NCBI GenBank assembly: GCA_934359185.1
Contig: CAKRLE010000001.1
Span: 124,001-188,000, forward strand
Length of the DNA stretch: 64,000 bases
Source: an uncultured Lachnospira sp.
Lineage (GTDB): Bacteria; Bacillota; Clostridia; Lachnospirales; Lachnospiraceae
Direction: 5' to 3'
A model generated the notes under the pieces. That model was not told the origin of the DNA, did not search any database, and saw only the letters and a program-made list of their open reading frames with translations. Position numbers and translations under genes: made by a program. Each line of letters begins with the position of its first letter. The first letter of the stretch is position 1. This document shows positions 7,170 through 14,934 of this stretch, in pieces.

Positions 7170-7877
7170 TTACTTATCACTCGGATCATAATAAGCACTT
7201 CCAGGTAACGTCTTAAACTCATCAAGTGATATCTCTGGTTCTTCACCTGGCAGCTCATATATCTCTACAGGAATATTGATACCACAATTCTCGTATATCC
7301 ACTTGGCATCTGCCGCTTTAAGATATATAGAACCAACAGTAACTGTCTTTCCTATATTATTATATGAAGTCACACTTAAACTTGTCTTATCCTGATTCCA
7401 ATACGGAGCCGAGTGAATATAAGCTCCATTAGCTAAAAGACATGCATAATGACCATATGAATAATCGTTATTACGAATCCATGGCTGTTTTGCATGAATA
7501 TATGTCTCACCAGTCTCAACATTAGAGTTGATGGCACAATGGAATGTGTAAACCGGAACATAATTATTGTCCCTGAGAAGCTTATAAACTGATACAACAT
7601 GTGTTGACTTATTAATTCTTATCTTATAAGTCTGGCTATCCTCAATAAATCTTTCTTCATCATCTTTAGCGGTAGTTGCTTCATTACTATCCACCGTAAA
7701 CAATGACTCATCCTGTGGCGTACCATCATTCCCCGTTGAAATCCTGTTAAGAGCTGCAAATACAACAACAGCCACAGCCATAAATACAATAAGGATAATA
7801 AGATATATCTTTGAATTGTTCCCAAGAAGCCACCCTTTAAAATCTATTCTTTTTTTCTTGTTATATTTAATATCCAT
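7170..7877 (-). CDS. Membrane-anchored YkuD-fold protein lacking catalytic Cys
   Basis: Product of 235 residues: basic cytoplasmic N-terminus, one membrane helix (about 24-44), a polar linker, then a YkuD-like domain (about 85-212). YkuD domains normally make 3-3 peptidoglycan cross-links using HG.. and SHGCIRL motifs. Here the first His is kept (AYIHSAPYW), but the second motif reads TVGSIYLKAADAKWIYEN: the catalytic Cys is Ser (codon TCT at 7329-7331, about residue 183), the His is Val and the Arg is Tyr. It is therefore probably a non-catalytic wall-binding or regulatory paralogue. No clear SD precedes the ATG; it follows the cytidylate-kinase-like gene by 14 bases and may be coupled to it. 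Confidence 0.8.
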   Translation of the reverse strand: MDIKYNKKKRIDFKGWLLGNNSKIYLIILIVFMAVAVVVFAALNRISTGNDGTPQDESLFTVDSNEATTAKDDEERFIEDSQTYKIRINKSTHVVSVYKLLRDNNYVPVYTFHCAINSNVETGETYIHAKQPWIRNNDYSYGHYACLLANGAYIHSAPYWNQDKTSLSVTSYNNIGKTVTVGSIYLKAADAKWIYENCGINIPVEIYELPGEEPEISLDEFKTLPGSAYYDPSDK

Positions 7878-7891
7878 AATAAACTATATAA

Positions 7892-8527
7892 TTATTTTGA
7901 GTTATAATGCTTCTCTTTAATTTCAATATAATTGCAAATAAGTTCTATTGCACCTTCTTCTCCAAGCTCTCCTGAATCAAGGCATAAATCATAGCTCTTC
8001 GCCTCGCCCCACTTCTTACTTGAATAATAATTATAATAACTTGCTCTTCGCTTATCTGTCTTCTGAATCATGTCTGATGCCTTAGCATCTGTTATATTAT
8101 ATAACTTCTTAACTCTCTCAATTCTTTCTTTGATATCAGCCTTTATGAATACACTTACTGCATTAGGATTATCCTCTAATGCATAGTCAGCACAACGACC
8201 TACAATAACGCATGATTCCTTTTCAGCAAGTTTCTTAATCGCATCAAACTGTGCAAGGAATACTTTATGATTAATTGGCATATCAACATATGAATTAGAG
8301 TATCCTAAAGAATAAGTATCCATAACTAATGAATACAAGAAACTGTTAGTTGGTTTCTCATCCTGCGATGCGAACAGTTCCTCGCATAGACCACTCTGCT
8401 TAGCTGCCAGCTCCAAAAGCTCCTTATCATAACATTTAACACCAAGCTTCTCTGCAAGCTTCATTCCAATATCATGTCCACCACTACCAAATTCTCTGCC
8501 TATTGTAATTACTGTATTTTCGTTCAT
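7892..8527 (-). CDS. Cytidylate-kinase-like family protein
   Basis: P-loop kinase-fold protein of 211 residues. The Walker A region is TIGREFGSGGHDIG at residues 8-21, the form used in the cytidylate kinase-like family common in Clostridia; later ESCVIVGRCADYAL and SVFIKADIKERIERV match the NMP-kinase fold, followed by DKRRASYYNYYSSKKWG in the lid area. The true substrate is not known and it is not the housekeeping Cmk. Start at 8527 is set by GGAGGT with a 7-base spacer; an upstream GTG overlaps that SD and is rejected. Confidence 0.85.
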   Translation of the reverse strand: MNENTVITIGREFGSGGHDIGMKLAEKLGVKCYDKELLELAAKQSGLCEELFASQDEKPTNSFLYSLVMDTYSLGYSNSYVDMPINHKVFLAQFDAIKKLAEKESCVIVGRCADYALEDNPNAVSVFIKADIKERIERVKKLYNITDAKASDMIQKTDKRRASYYNYYSSKKWGEAKSYDLCLDSGELGEEGAIELICNYIEIKEKHYNSK

Positions 8528-8591
8528 GGTAAGCACCTCCCATACCCTTTTATGTTAATATTATACCATATATAGCATCCAAAATCCAGCT

Positions 8592-9140
8592 TTAATCATC
8601 CTCGTAATGATCAACGTGTAAAAGAATATTTCTTAAAAATTCTTTAATATCATCTGCATTGTCATTAGAGACAACATTATATTCTCTTGGGGTAACACAG
8701 ACCATTCTCAAATCTGAATATCCTTTTGTCGAGAATGCGTAATTTTTTACCCAGTTTATTTTTTTAATTGCATTGCAAACCTCTTCTGAAGGTTTAATCC
8801 GAGTAATGATAATAAATGATATATGAGAATACATATGATGTTTAACTGGAGATTTTCCATCGCCTCTTACAAAATGCGGCTCAATTTTATTAATAGCAAA
8901 TTCTTTGAGTTCATTAAGTTTATCTATACTTAGTTCATCAGAATTAATAAAAAACAGATGCTCGTACGAATTAGCCTCCCATAATTTGGAAGCTTCACCT
9001 GAAGAATCAAATCTGTTGTTTTTGTTATAGCTGTATGCATATATAACAAACTTTTTATTGTCAAACCAGTAATTGTGATAGATATCGAATTTATCAGAGA
9101 TACTATCAAGAATCAAATCAATAAACTCTCTACGTCTCAT
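8592..9140 (-). CDS. Unknown protein, coupled to rluD
   Basis: I do not recognise this 182-residue protein. It has no signal peptide or membrane segment, is rich in Asn, Asp and aromatic residues, and alternates strands and helices (IYHNYWFDNKKFVIYAYSY; HISFIIITRIKP; LRMVCVTPREYNVV). A central HHMYSHISF stretch and a DDIKEFLRNILLH helix are the most distinctive parts. Its ATG overlaps the rluD stop (TAATG), so it is translated with rluD. The base composition is slightly more AT-rich than its neighbours. Confidence 0.75.
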   Translation of the reverse strand: MRRREFIDLILDSISDKFDIYHNYWFDNKKFVIYAYSYNKNNRFDSSGEASKLWEANSYEHLFFINSDELSIDKLNELKEFAINKIEPHFVRGDGKSPVKHHMYSHISFIIITRIKPSEEVCNAIKKINWVKNYAFSTKGYSDLRMVCVTPREYNVVSNDNADDIKEFLRNILLHVDHYEDD

Positions 9141-10066
9141 TAATATTCCTCCGAAAGATCCTTTAATATATTTTGAAAATATTCAGGAAGCGGTGCCTCG
9201 AACTCTATATACTTTTTAGTTGAAGGATGTATAAATCCCAACACTCTGGCATGAAGAGTCTGTCCTGTTAAATTATATGGCGATTTGCCACTTCCATATA
9301 CATCATCTCCCAATAGTGGATGTCCTATACTTGACATATGAACACGTATTTGATGTGTTCTTCCAGTTTCTAACTGACACTCAATATACGCATATCTGCC
9401 CATATTGTTAAGTACTGTATAATGTGTAACAGCATTTCTCCCATTCTTATAATCAATAGCCATTTTCTTTCTGTCTATATTATGCCTTCCAATCGGCGCA
9501 TCAACAGTTCCATTCTCTTCTTTAAAACTATTTAAAACTATTGCATTATACTTTCTTGTAATTGAATGAACAGCCAGCTGCTCTGATATGTAATTATGGG
9601 CATAATCATTCTTACATGCCACGAGAACTCCCGTTGTATTCATATCAATTCTATGTACAATACCTGGCCGCATTATCCCATTAATTCCTGATAAATTATC
9701 CTTACAGTGATACATCAAAGCATTTACCAGCGTTCCTGTATAATGGCCTGCAGCAGGATGGACAACCATTCCCTTAGGTTTATTCACAACAATAATGTCA
9801 TCATCCTCATAAAGAATATCTAATGGAATATCTTCCGGTAAAATATCTGGCTCAACAAGCTCTGGAACACGGATTGTCAAAGAGTCACCTGACATAAGGC
9901 GGTAATTACTTTTTACTGTATTACCATTAACCGTTACAGACCCATCTTTTATCAGCTTCTGGATAAAGGATCTTGAGTAATCTGAAAGTTCTTCAGAAAG
10001 AAACTTATCTATTCTGTCACCTTCATTGTCTGATACAATATCTTTTAATATAACATCACTGCACAT
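9140..10066 (-). CDS. rluD: RluD-family 23S rRNA pseudouridine synthase
   Basis: Converts uridines in large-subunit rRNA to pseudouridine. The 308-residue protein has an N-terminal S4 RNA-binding domain (about residues 14-75, DRIDKFLSEELSDYSRSFIQKLI), then the catalytic domain with GIVHRIDMNTTGVLVA, in which the catalytic Asp follows HRI, and ECQLETGRTHQIRVH further on. The start at 10066 overlaps the 3' end of lspA by 11 bases, an arrangement common in Firmicutes (lspA-rluD). AAAGGA lies upstream at normal distance. The exact target uridines cannot be read from sequence. Confidence 0.95.
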   Translation of the reverse strand: MCSDVILKDIVSDNEGDRIDKFLSEELSDYSRSFIQKLIKDGSVTVNGNTVKSNYRLMSGDSLTIRVPELVEPDILPEDIPLDILYEDDDIIVVNKPKGMVVHPAAGHYTGTLVNALMYHCKDNLSGINGIMRPGIVHRIDMNTTGVLVACKNDYAHNYISEQLAVHSITRKYNAIVLNSFKEENGTVDAPIGRHNIDRKKMAIDYKNGRNAVTHYTVLNNMGRYAYIECQLETGRTHQIRVHMSSIGHPLLGDDVYGSGKSPYNLTGQTLHARVLGFIHPSTKKYIEFEAPLPEYFQNILKDLSEEY

Positions 10067-10580
10067 TATCTTTTTCCTTTATAAATTGCAAAAATTCAAA
10101 ATCTTTCTCATCATATACAAATAATATGAGTATTATAAGCATGATAATTCCAATTGTTACATATGAATCTGCTACATTAAATACTGGAAAGTTAATAGCC
10201 TTAAAATATAGAAAATCTCTTACATAACCTAATATAAGCCTGTCTATAAAATTACCTATTCCACCTGCAGCAAGCAGTGTCAAAGATATATATGCCGGAA
10301 TATAATGTTTACTACATGGCATTTTAATAATAATATAAGTTATAATCCCGACAACCACACATGTTATTATTAGAAAAATTATTCTTGCACCTGCAAACAT
10401 TCCCCACGCTGTTCCTGTGTTCTCAAGATAATAAAATTCAAATACATCTCTGATGACAGTTATACCATCTGTATTTTTTAAGCCAGATGCCACCACTTTA
10501 GTAATCTGATCAAGCAATGTTAACACAGCTGCAAATATAATATATAATATAATTGTCTTTGTTTTTGATCTGTTATTCAT
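10056..10580 (-). CDS. lspA: Lipoprotein signal peptidase (signal peptidase II)
   Basis: Aspartic protease of the membrane that removes signal peptides from prolipoproteins. The 174-residue protein has four membrane helices. Family motifs: LLDQITK, YLENTGTAWG (NxGxAWG), GGIGNFIDRLILGYVRDF (first catalytic Asp region) and FNVADSYVTIG (second catalytic Asp). The basic N-terminus is cytoplasmic. It is followed by an overlapping rluD and preceded by aroB on the same strand. Confidence 0.97.
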   Translation of the reverse strand: MNNRSKTKTIILYIIFAAVLTLLDQITKVVASGLKNTDGITVIRDVFEFYYLENTGTAWGMFAGARIIFLIITCVVVGIITYIIIKMPCSKHYIPAYISLTLLAAGGIGNFIDRLILGYVRDFLYFKAINFPVFNVADSYVTIGIIMLIILILFVYDEKDFEFLQFIKEKDNVQ

Positions 10581-10602
10581 ATCTATCCACCTGTTGACAA
10601 AG

Positions 10603-11691
10603 TTACTGAACTATTCCTTTCAATGCTTCTGCCATATCTTCATCTGTTACACTTGTGTCAATATAAGCATTACCCAGTTCTTTTAACAGAATAAATTTGA
10701 TTTTTCCTGCATCCATCTTCTTATCATTTTTTGAGACCTTAATAATCTCATCTATTGTTATTCCTGATACAGATAATGGAAAATTATACCCCTTAAACAC
10801 TTCAATAATGCTCTCAAACTGTTCCTTTGTCACAGTCTGCTTTTCCACACATATCTTAAGTGCAGCAACCATTCCTATAACAACACATTCACCATGATAT
10901 AAAGAAAAGTTCATAAGTTTCTCAACTGCATGTCCAAGTGTGTGTCCAAAATTAAGCAATGCCCTGTCACCTTTCTCTGTGGGATCAAGCTCAACTACAT
11001 TTTTCTTGATATTGCAGCTCACAGATATCATCTGGCATAATGCATCATCATCACGATTTTTTATACTTGCCGTATTTTCTTTTAACCACTCAAAATATGA
11101 ATAATCCTTTATAAGTCCGTGCTTTAATATTTCTCCAAATCCAGAATTAAATTGTCTTTCATCTAATGACTTAAGTGTTGATGTATTCATGTATACAAGT
11201 TTAGGCTGATGAAATGCACCAACCATATTCTTATATGACCTGAAATCCACACCAGTCTTACCACCAATGCTTGAATCAACCTGTGCAAGCAATGATGTAG
11301 GAACCTGTATAAATTCAATCCCTCTCAGGTAACTTGCCGCTGTAAAACCTGTTAAATCGCCGACAACTCCACCACCTAATGCAACAAGCATATCTTTACG
11401 GTCAAATTTATTCTTGATAAGAAATTCATACACATCACAAACAGTATCAATGGTCTTGCTTGCTTCCCCAGCATTAAATGTGTATAAAAACACTTCATTT
11501 CCTGTCTTTGCTAATTCTTCTTTAACAGCATCTGCATATAAAGGTCCGACATTGCTGTCTGTTACTATACATAATTTACGATTTTTAACTCCAAGCTTAT
11601 TAAAACTCTCTGAAAGCTTAACAAAACTATTCTCTATCACAATATCATAGATAGGCTCATTATTCATATGAACTGTTATTAAATCTAGCAT
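10603..11691 (-). CDS. aroB: 3-dehydroquinate synthase
   Basis: Second step of the shikimate pathway: makes 3-dehydroquinate from DAHP using NAD and a metal. The 362-residue sequence carries NAD-binding GGGVVGDLTGFTAASYLRG, VPTSLLAQVDSSIGGKTGVD, and metal ligands in LNFGHTLGHAVE and LYHGECVVIGM. The start at 11691 has AAGGAG with a 9-base spacer; upstream codons would run through the terminator-like hairpin. No other shikimate gene is near. Its leader contains a hairpin with a T run (11708-11740) and a possible promoter overlapping the sepF stop, so expression may be attenuated. Confidence 0.97.
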   Translation of the reverse strand: MLDLITVHMNNEPIYDIVIENSFVKLSESFNKLGVKNRKLCIVTDSNVGPLYADAVKEELAKTGNEVFLYTFNAGEASKTIDTVCDVYEFLIKNKFDRKDMLVALGGGVVGDLTGFTAASYLRGIEFIQVPTSLLAQVDSSIGGKTGVDFRSYKNMVGAFHQPKLVYMNTSTLKSLDERQFNSGFGEILKHGLIKDYSYFEWLKENTASIKNRDDDALCQMISVSCNIKKNVVELDPTEKGDRALLNFGHTLGHAVEKLMNFSLYHGECVVIGMVAALKICVEKQTVTKEQFESIIEVFKGYNFPLSVSGITIDEIIKVSKNDKKMDAGKIKFILLKELGNAYIDTSVTDEDMAEALKGIVQ

Positions 11692-11707
11692 AATATTAAA
11701 CTCCTTA

Positions 11708-11740
11708 TAAAAACACCTGCTACGGTCACACGCAGCAGGT
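11708..11740 (-). terminator. Terminator or attenuator hairpin in front of aroB
   Basis: On the minus strand CCTGCTGCG (11731-11739) pairs with CGTAGCAGG (11716-11724), followed by TGTTTTTATA and, within a few bases, the aroB SD (AAGGAG). It can end the sepF transcript and must be read through, or refolded, for aroB expression. Confidence 0.75.
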
Positions 11741-11748
11741 TGCAATAT

Positions 11749-11777
11749 GTATTACTTATTAAATGAAGATAAATCAA
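11749..11777 (-). promoter_or_regulatory. Possible aroB promoter overlapping the sepF stop
   Basis: TTGATT (11772-11777), 17-base spacer, TAATAC (11749-11754). A transcript starting here would have the 11708-11740 hairpin as its first structure. Moderate consensus match only. Confidence 0.4.
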
Positions 11778-12294
11778 TACCCCCTGCTACAAGTTCAGGT
11801 ATATCACCTGAAATATCTACATTAGGAGGTGTTACAAGAAATATGTAACTTGTTATCTTCTGAAGATTCCCTCTCATGGCATAGCATGAACCTGCTGAAT
11901 AATCAATAATTCTCTGTGCTATCTCTACATGTATGCCTTCAAGATTAAGAACAACAGCCTTACCACTAAGAAGTGTATCTGTTATATCACTGGCATCCTC
12001 CATTGTCTCAGGTCTTATTACAACAACCTCAAGCCCTCTTGAATTACCAGGCTTTATAGGAACAACCTTCTTACCACTGCCAGATGAAAGCTTTGGTGCA
12101 ACTTTTGAATCAGAAAAATCATCATCATCTTCTTCTATACTGGACTTCTTAGCACTTGGAAATAGTCTTTTTCTTGCTGATGCCTTGTCATCATCATCCT
12201 CAAAGTCATCATCATAATCATCATAACCGTACTCATCATCATAGTCATCATCTTTCAGCTTAAATACGTTCATAACTCCATCTAATAATCCCAT
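11752..12294 (-). CDS. sepF: SepF, cell division protein
   Basis: FtsZ-binding protein that bundles FtsZ filaments and tethers them to the membrane. The 180-residue product begins with MGLLDGVMNVFKL, which can form the membrane-binding amphipathic helix, then a very acidic low-complexity linker (about residues 15-40 and 53-62), then the SepF core (about 88-172: VVVIRPETMEDASDI, GKAVVLNLEG, AQRIIDYSAGSCYAM). Position next to a YggS-family gene matches the Firmicute sepF locus. A terminator follows. Confidence 0.96.
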   Translation of the reverse strand: MGLLDGVMNVFKLKDDDYDDEYGYDDYDDDFEDDDDKASARKRLFPSAKKSSIEEDDDDFSDSKVAPKLSSGSGKKVVPIKPGNSRGLEVVVIRPETMEDASDITDTLLSGKAVVLNLEGIHVEIAQRIIDYSAGSCYAMRGNLQKITSYIFLVTPPNVDISGDIPELVAGGIDLSSFNK

Positions 12295-12309
12295 AATATA
12301 TCTCCTAAA

Positions 12310-13002
12310 TTAAATATTATAATTACGCGCTCCGAATATGCCTGTCCCTACACGCACCATAGAAGCTCCCTCTTCTACTGCAACTATATAATCATTAGTC
12401 ATTCCCATAGAAAGGACATCCATAGTAGTATTATCAATGTTTTTAGCCTTTATGTCAACAGTTATCTTGTGCAAATCACTGAAAATCTTTCTGTTATCCT
12501 CAGCATTTTCAACAAATGGAGCGCTTGTCATAAACCCTCTTATAACAATATTAGGCAGCATTGACATCTGCTTCACCATTTCATATGCATTATCAAGACT
12601 TATTCCAAATTTAGTATCTTCCATGCCTACATTTACTTCAACGAGTATATCTGTAACAACATTATTCTTGACTGATTCTTTGCTTATTTCTTCTGCAAGC
12701 CTCAATGAATCAACAGAATGTATCATACATACTTTTCCAACTATATATTTAACTTTATTACGCTGTAAATGTCCTATCATATGCCATCTTATGTCATCTG
12801 GCATTGCCTCAATCTTATCTACAAGCTCCTGAACATAATTCTCACCAAAGTCCCTTACACCGGCATCATATGCTTCCATAAGCATCTCAATCGGTTTAGT
12901 CTTGCTTACTGCTATGAGTGTTACCTCATCTGGATTACGCCCTGCCTGCTCACATGCAGCACTGATATTCTTCTCTACCTCTTTCAAATTGTCTTTAATC
13001 AT
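12310..13002 (-). CDS. YggS-family PLP homeostasis protein
   Basis: Single-domain PLP-binding protein of 230 residues with the alanine-racemase N-terminal fold, involved in vitamin B6 and amino acid balance. The PLP Lys is in LIAVSKTKP (about residue 38); DFGENYVQEL, WHMIGHLQRNKVK and LSMGMTNDY are family signatures. Start chosen at 13002 (MIKDNLKEVEKNIS); GGAG lies upstream but with a long spacer of about 13 bases, so translation may depend on coupling with the upstream HlyD-like gene. The longer frame adds 20 residues with no family match. In Bacillus the equivalent is YlmE next to sepF. Confidence 0.95.
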   Translation of the reverse strand: MIKDNLKEVEKNISAACEQAGRNPDEVTLIAVSKTKPIEMLMEAYDAGVRDFGENYVQELVDKIEAMPDDIRWHMIGHLQRNKVKYIVGKVCMIHSVDSLRLAEEISKESVKNNVVTDILVEVNVGMEDTKFGISLDNAYEMVKQMSMLPNIVIRGFMTSAPFVENAEDNRKIFSDLHKITVDIKAKNIDNTTMDVLSMGMTNDYIVAVEEGASMVRVGTGIFGARNYNI

Positions 13003-13024
13003 ACCGCTTTTATATCTCCTAATG

Positions 13025-14437
13025 TTAATATACCATCTGATTAGGTGTGTACTTCTCTGCATTAAGAATTATTCTGTCATATACAGATATTCCGTATACA
13101 GCTCCCTTTCTCGATATAACATACTCATTATTCTGATCAATAATATCTATAAGCTTAAATACTGTATATCCTGTATTAACGCAATACACACCCTTTAATT
13201 TCTCTGTCGATGAAATCACATACTTATCCATTGAATCAGGTTTAATAATTGTTGTTCCAGCAGGAAAAGAATCATTAGCGATATATACTTTATCGTCTGT
13301 TGACTTATATATATCAAGAGCCTTAAAGTAATTGCTGACTTCACCACTGTTATACTCTTCAACCAGCACACCATATGTACTATTATTTCCATATGTTGTA
13401 AGATACGCTTTAGGTATTACAAAAAAACTCTGATCTGTAACAGCTGATGCTGGTATCTTCAGACCACTTTTACTTGAAGAACTTAATTCTATATTAATAT
13501 ATCTTTCAGTAACATATCTTACCATATATTTTTCAAGTGTTATCTTACCAAAATACTCTCCATTATTGTTAACAATTGAAAATGGACACACCGCCGATAT
13601 ATTATCTTTTAAAATTTTAATTGACACAGCATTTTTACTGGACAAATCATATTTATCTATATCATTTTTTGTTAATGGAATACATATGTACCATGTCTCA
13701 TCAGTAATAATTTTATATGCCGGATTATCCTTAACTACAATATCTTCTGTCTTAAGATTATTCTTTTTGTAGTTATTCTTATTAAACATATCTGACGAAA
13801 GTTTTTCTGGTGTGATATCTTCATATCCATCTGTGTAATATGCAACAGTTCCTGTTTCTTCAGCAGCTACAGTCTGAAACAGATTCTGGCTTCCCGTGCT
13901 TGAAACAATACTGTCAAGATTAGCAATGATACTCTCATTCATAGACTGCAGAACTGCAGAATTAAGCTCTGTCTTTAAATCATATATATCACCAAAATTA
14001 CTTCCATCATAATTAGCTTTGAAATTATTAAGCATGGATTTAATAGTAGACAAATCCTGTTTTGACAAGGAATTCTCATCACTTTTCTTATACTGCGAAA
14101 GTATCTGGGATACACGTCCTGTCTCGTCAACCGTGTAGACTGTATCGCCAACTTTGACACGGCCGCCTTCTTTTTGATAATAATTGATATTACCAGAATA
14201 ATTAGAATTAACAATTTTTTCCGTTCTAAGTGCAATTCCGGTAAATGTCGCATTAGATGTCAGAGAACCCAAATCAACTTCATATGTCTGAACCTTTGAT
14301 TTTGACATATACATGATAATAAAAGCAATGATATAAAACAAAACAACTGCAAATATCGCAGCTGCCGCTCTTGGCCTTCTTTTATATTTAACGACTTTTT
14401 GTCTTTTTTTATTCTTACTCTTGCTTCCCTTAGCCAT
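13025..14437 (-). CDS. HlyD-like membrane-anchored protein of the sepF locus
   Basis: Product of 470 residues: a very basic start (MAKGSKSKNKKRQKVVKYKRRPR), one membrane helix (about 27-46), then a long extracellular part. Residues just after the helix (TSNATFTGIALRTEKIV, NINYYQKEGGRVKVGDTVYTVDETG) resemble the lipoyl/HlyD-type hairpin of membrane fusion proteins, and a beta-rich C-terminal part includes a PASAVTDQSFFVIPK stretch typical of adaptor domains. No ABC transporter or outer-membrane partner is nearby and a Gram-positive has no outer membrane, so its job in this division cluster is unknown; a wall- or septum-related scaffold is one guess. AAGGA precedes the ATG by 8 bases. Confidence 0.8.
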   Translation of the reverse strand: MAKGSKSKNKKRQKVVKYKRRPRAAAAIFAVVLFYIIAFIIMYMSKSKVQTYEVDLGSLTSNATFTGIALRTEKIVNSNYSGNINYYQKEGGRVKVGDTVYTVDETGRVSQILSQYKKSDENSLSKQDLSTIKSMLNNFKANYDGSNFGDIYDLKTELNSAVLQSMNESIIANLDSIVSSTGSQNLFQTVAAEETGTVAYYTDGYEDITPEKLSSDMFNKNNYKKNNLKTEDIVVKDNPAYKIITDETWYICIPLTKNDIDKYDLSSKNAVSIKILKDNISAVCPFSIVNNNGEYFGKITLEKYMVRYVTERYINIELSSSSKSGLKIPASAVTDQSFFVIPKAYLTTYGNNSTYGVLVEEYNSGEVSNYFKALDIYKSTDDKVYIANDSFPAGTTIIKPDSMDKYVISSTEKLKGVYCVNTGYTVFKLIDIIDQNNEYVISRKGAVYGISVYDRIILNAEKYTPNQMVY

Positions 14438-14506
14438 AAGAAAATCCTTTACACATTATCTACACTCATAAGCAGGAATGGAAAGTCTCACAGCAGATTA
14501 AATATA

Positions 14507-14902
14507 TTACTGATATATCTCACGCCATTCCATATCGCCACGCTCTAATGACTTTATAAGCAATTCAGCTGTGGCGAGATTAGTTGCAAGTGGAATATTA
14601 TACATATCACATAATTTGCAGACATTACCAGCATCTGGTTCATGAATGTTAGGATTCTCTGCTTCACGCAGAAATATAACAAGATCTATCTGGTTATGCT
14701 CAATCTCTGCACATAACTGCTGATCTCCCCCCAGATGTCCTGCCAGAAACTTATGAACCGACAGATTAGTAACATCTTCTATAAGCTGACCTGTTGTCCC
14801 AGTCGCAAACAACTGGTTTTTACTAAGTATACCATGATATGCGATACAGAAATTCTGCATCAGTTTTTTCTTTGAATCATGAGCAATAAGTCCAATATTC
14901 AT
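14507..14902 (-). CDS. mgsA: Methylglyoxal synthase
   Basis: Converts dihydroxyacetone phosphate to methylglyoxal and phosphate, a bypass of lower glycolysis. The 131-residue protein opens MNIGLIAHDSKK and has FATGTTGQLIE (phosphate binding), HLGGDQQLCAEI with the catalytic Asp region, LVIFLREAENPNIHEPD, and NIPLATNLATAELLIK. Start at 14902 is set by GGAG with a short spacer; the longer frame adds MEIR only. It sits between rodA and the HlyD-like gene, a placement seen in Clostridia, without a clear functional link to cell shape. Confidence 0.96.
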   Translation of the reverse strand: MNIGLIAHDSKKKLMQNFCIAYHGILSKNQLFATGTTGQLIEDVTNLSVHKFLAGHLGGDQQLCAEIEHNQIDLVIFLREAENPNIHEPDAGNVCKLCDMYNIPLATNLATAELLIKSLERGDMEWREIYQ

Positions 14903-14934
14903 ACGAATCTCCATTTCATGAAAGTATATAATCT

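Noticed and set aside
12170..12260. TCATCATCATC repeat as a simple tandem repeat
   Set aside because: It encodes the acidic Asp/Glu linker of SepF and is explained by the protein.
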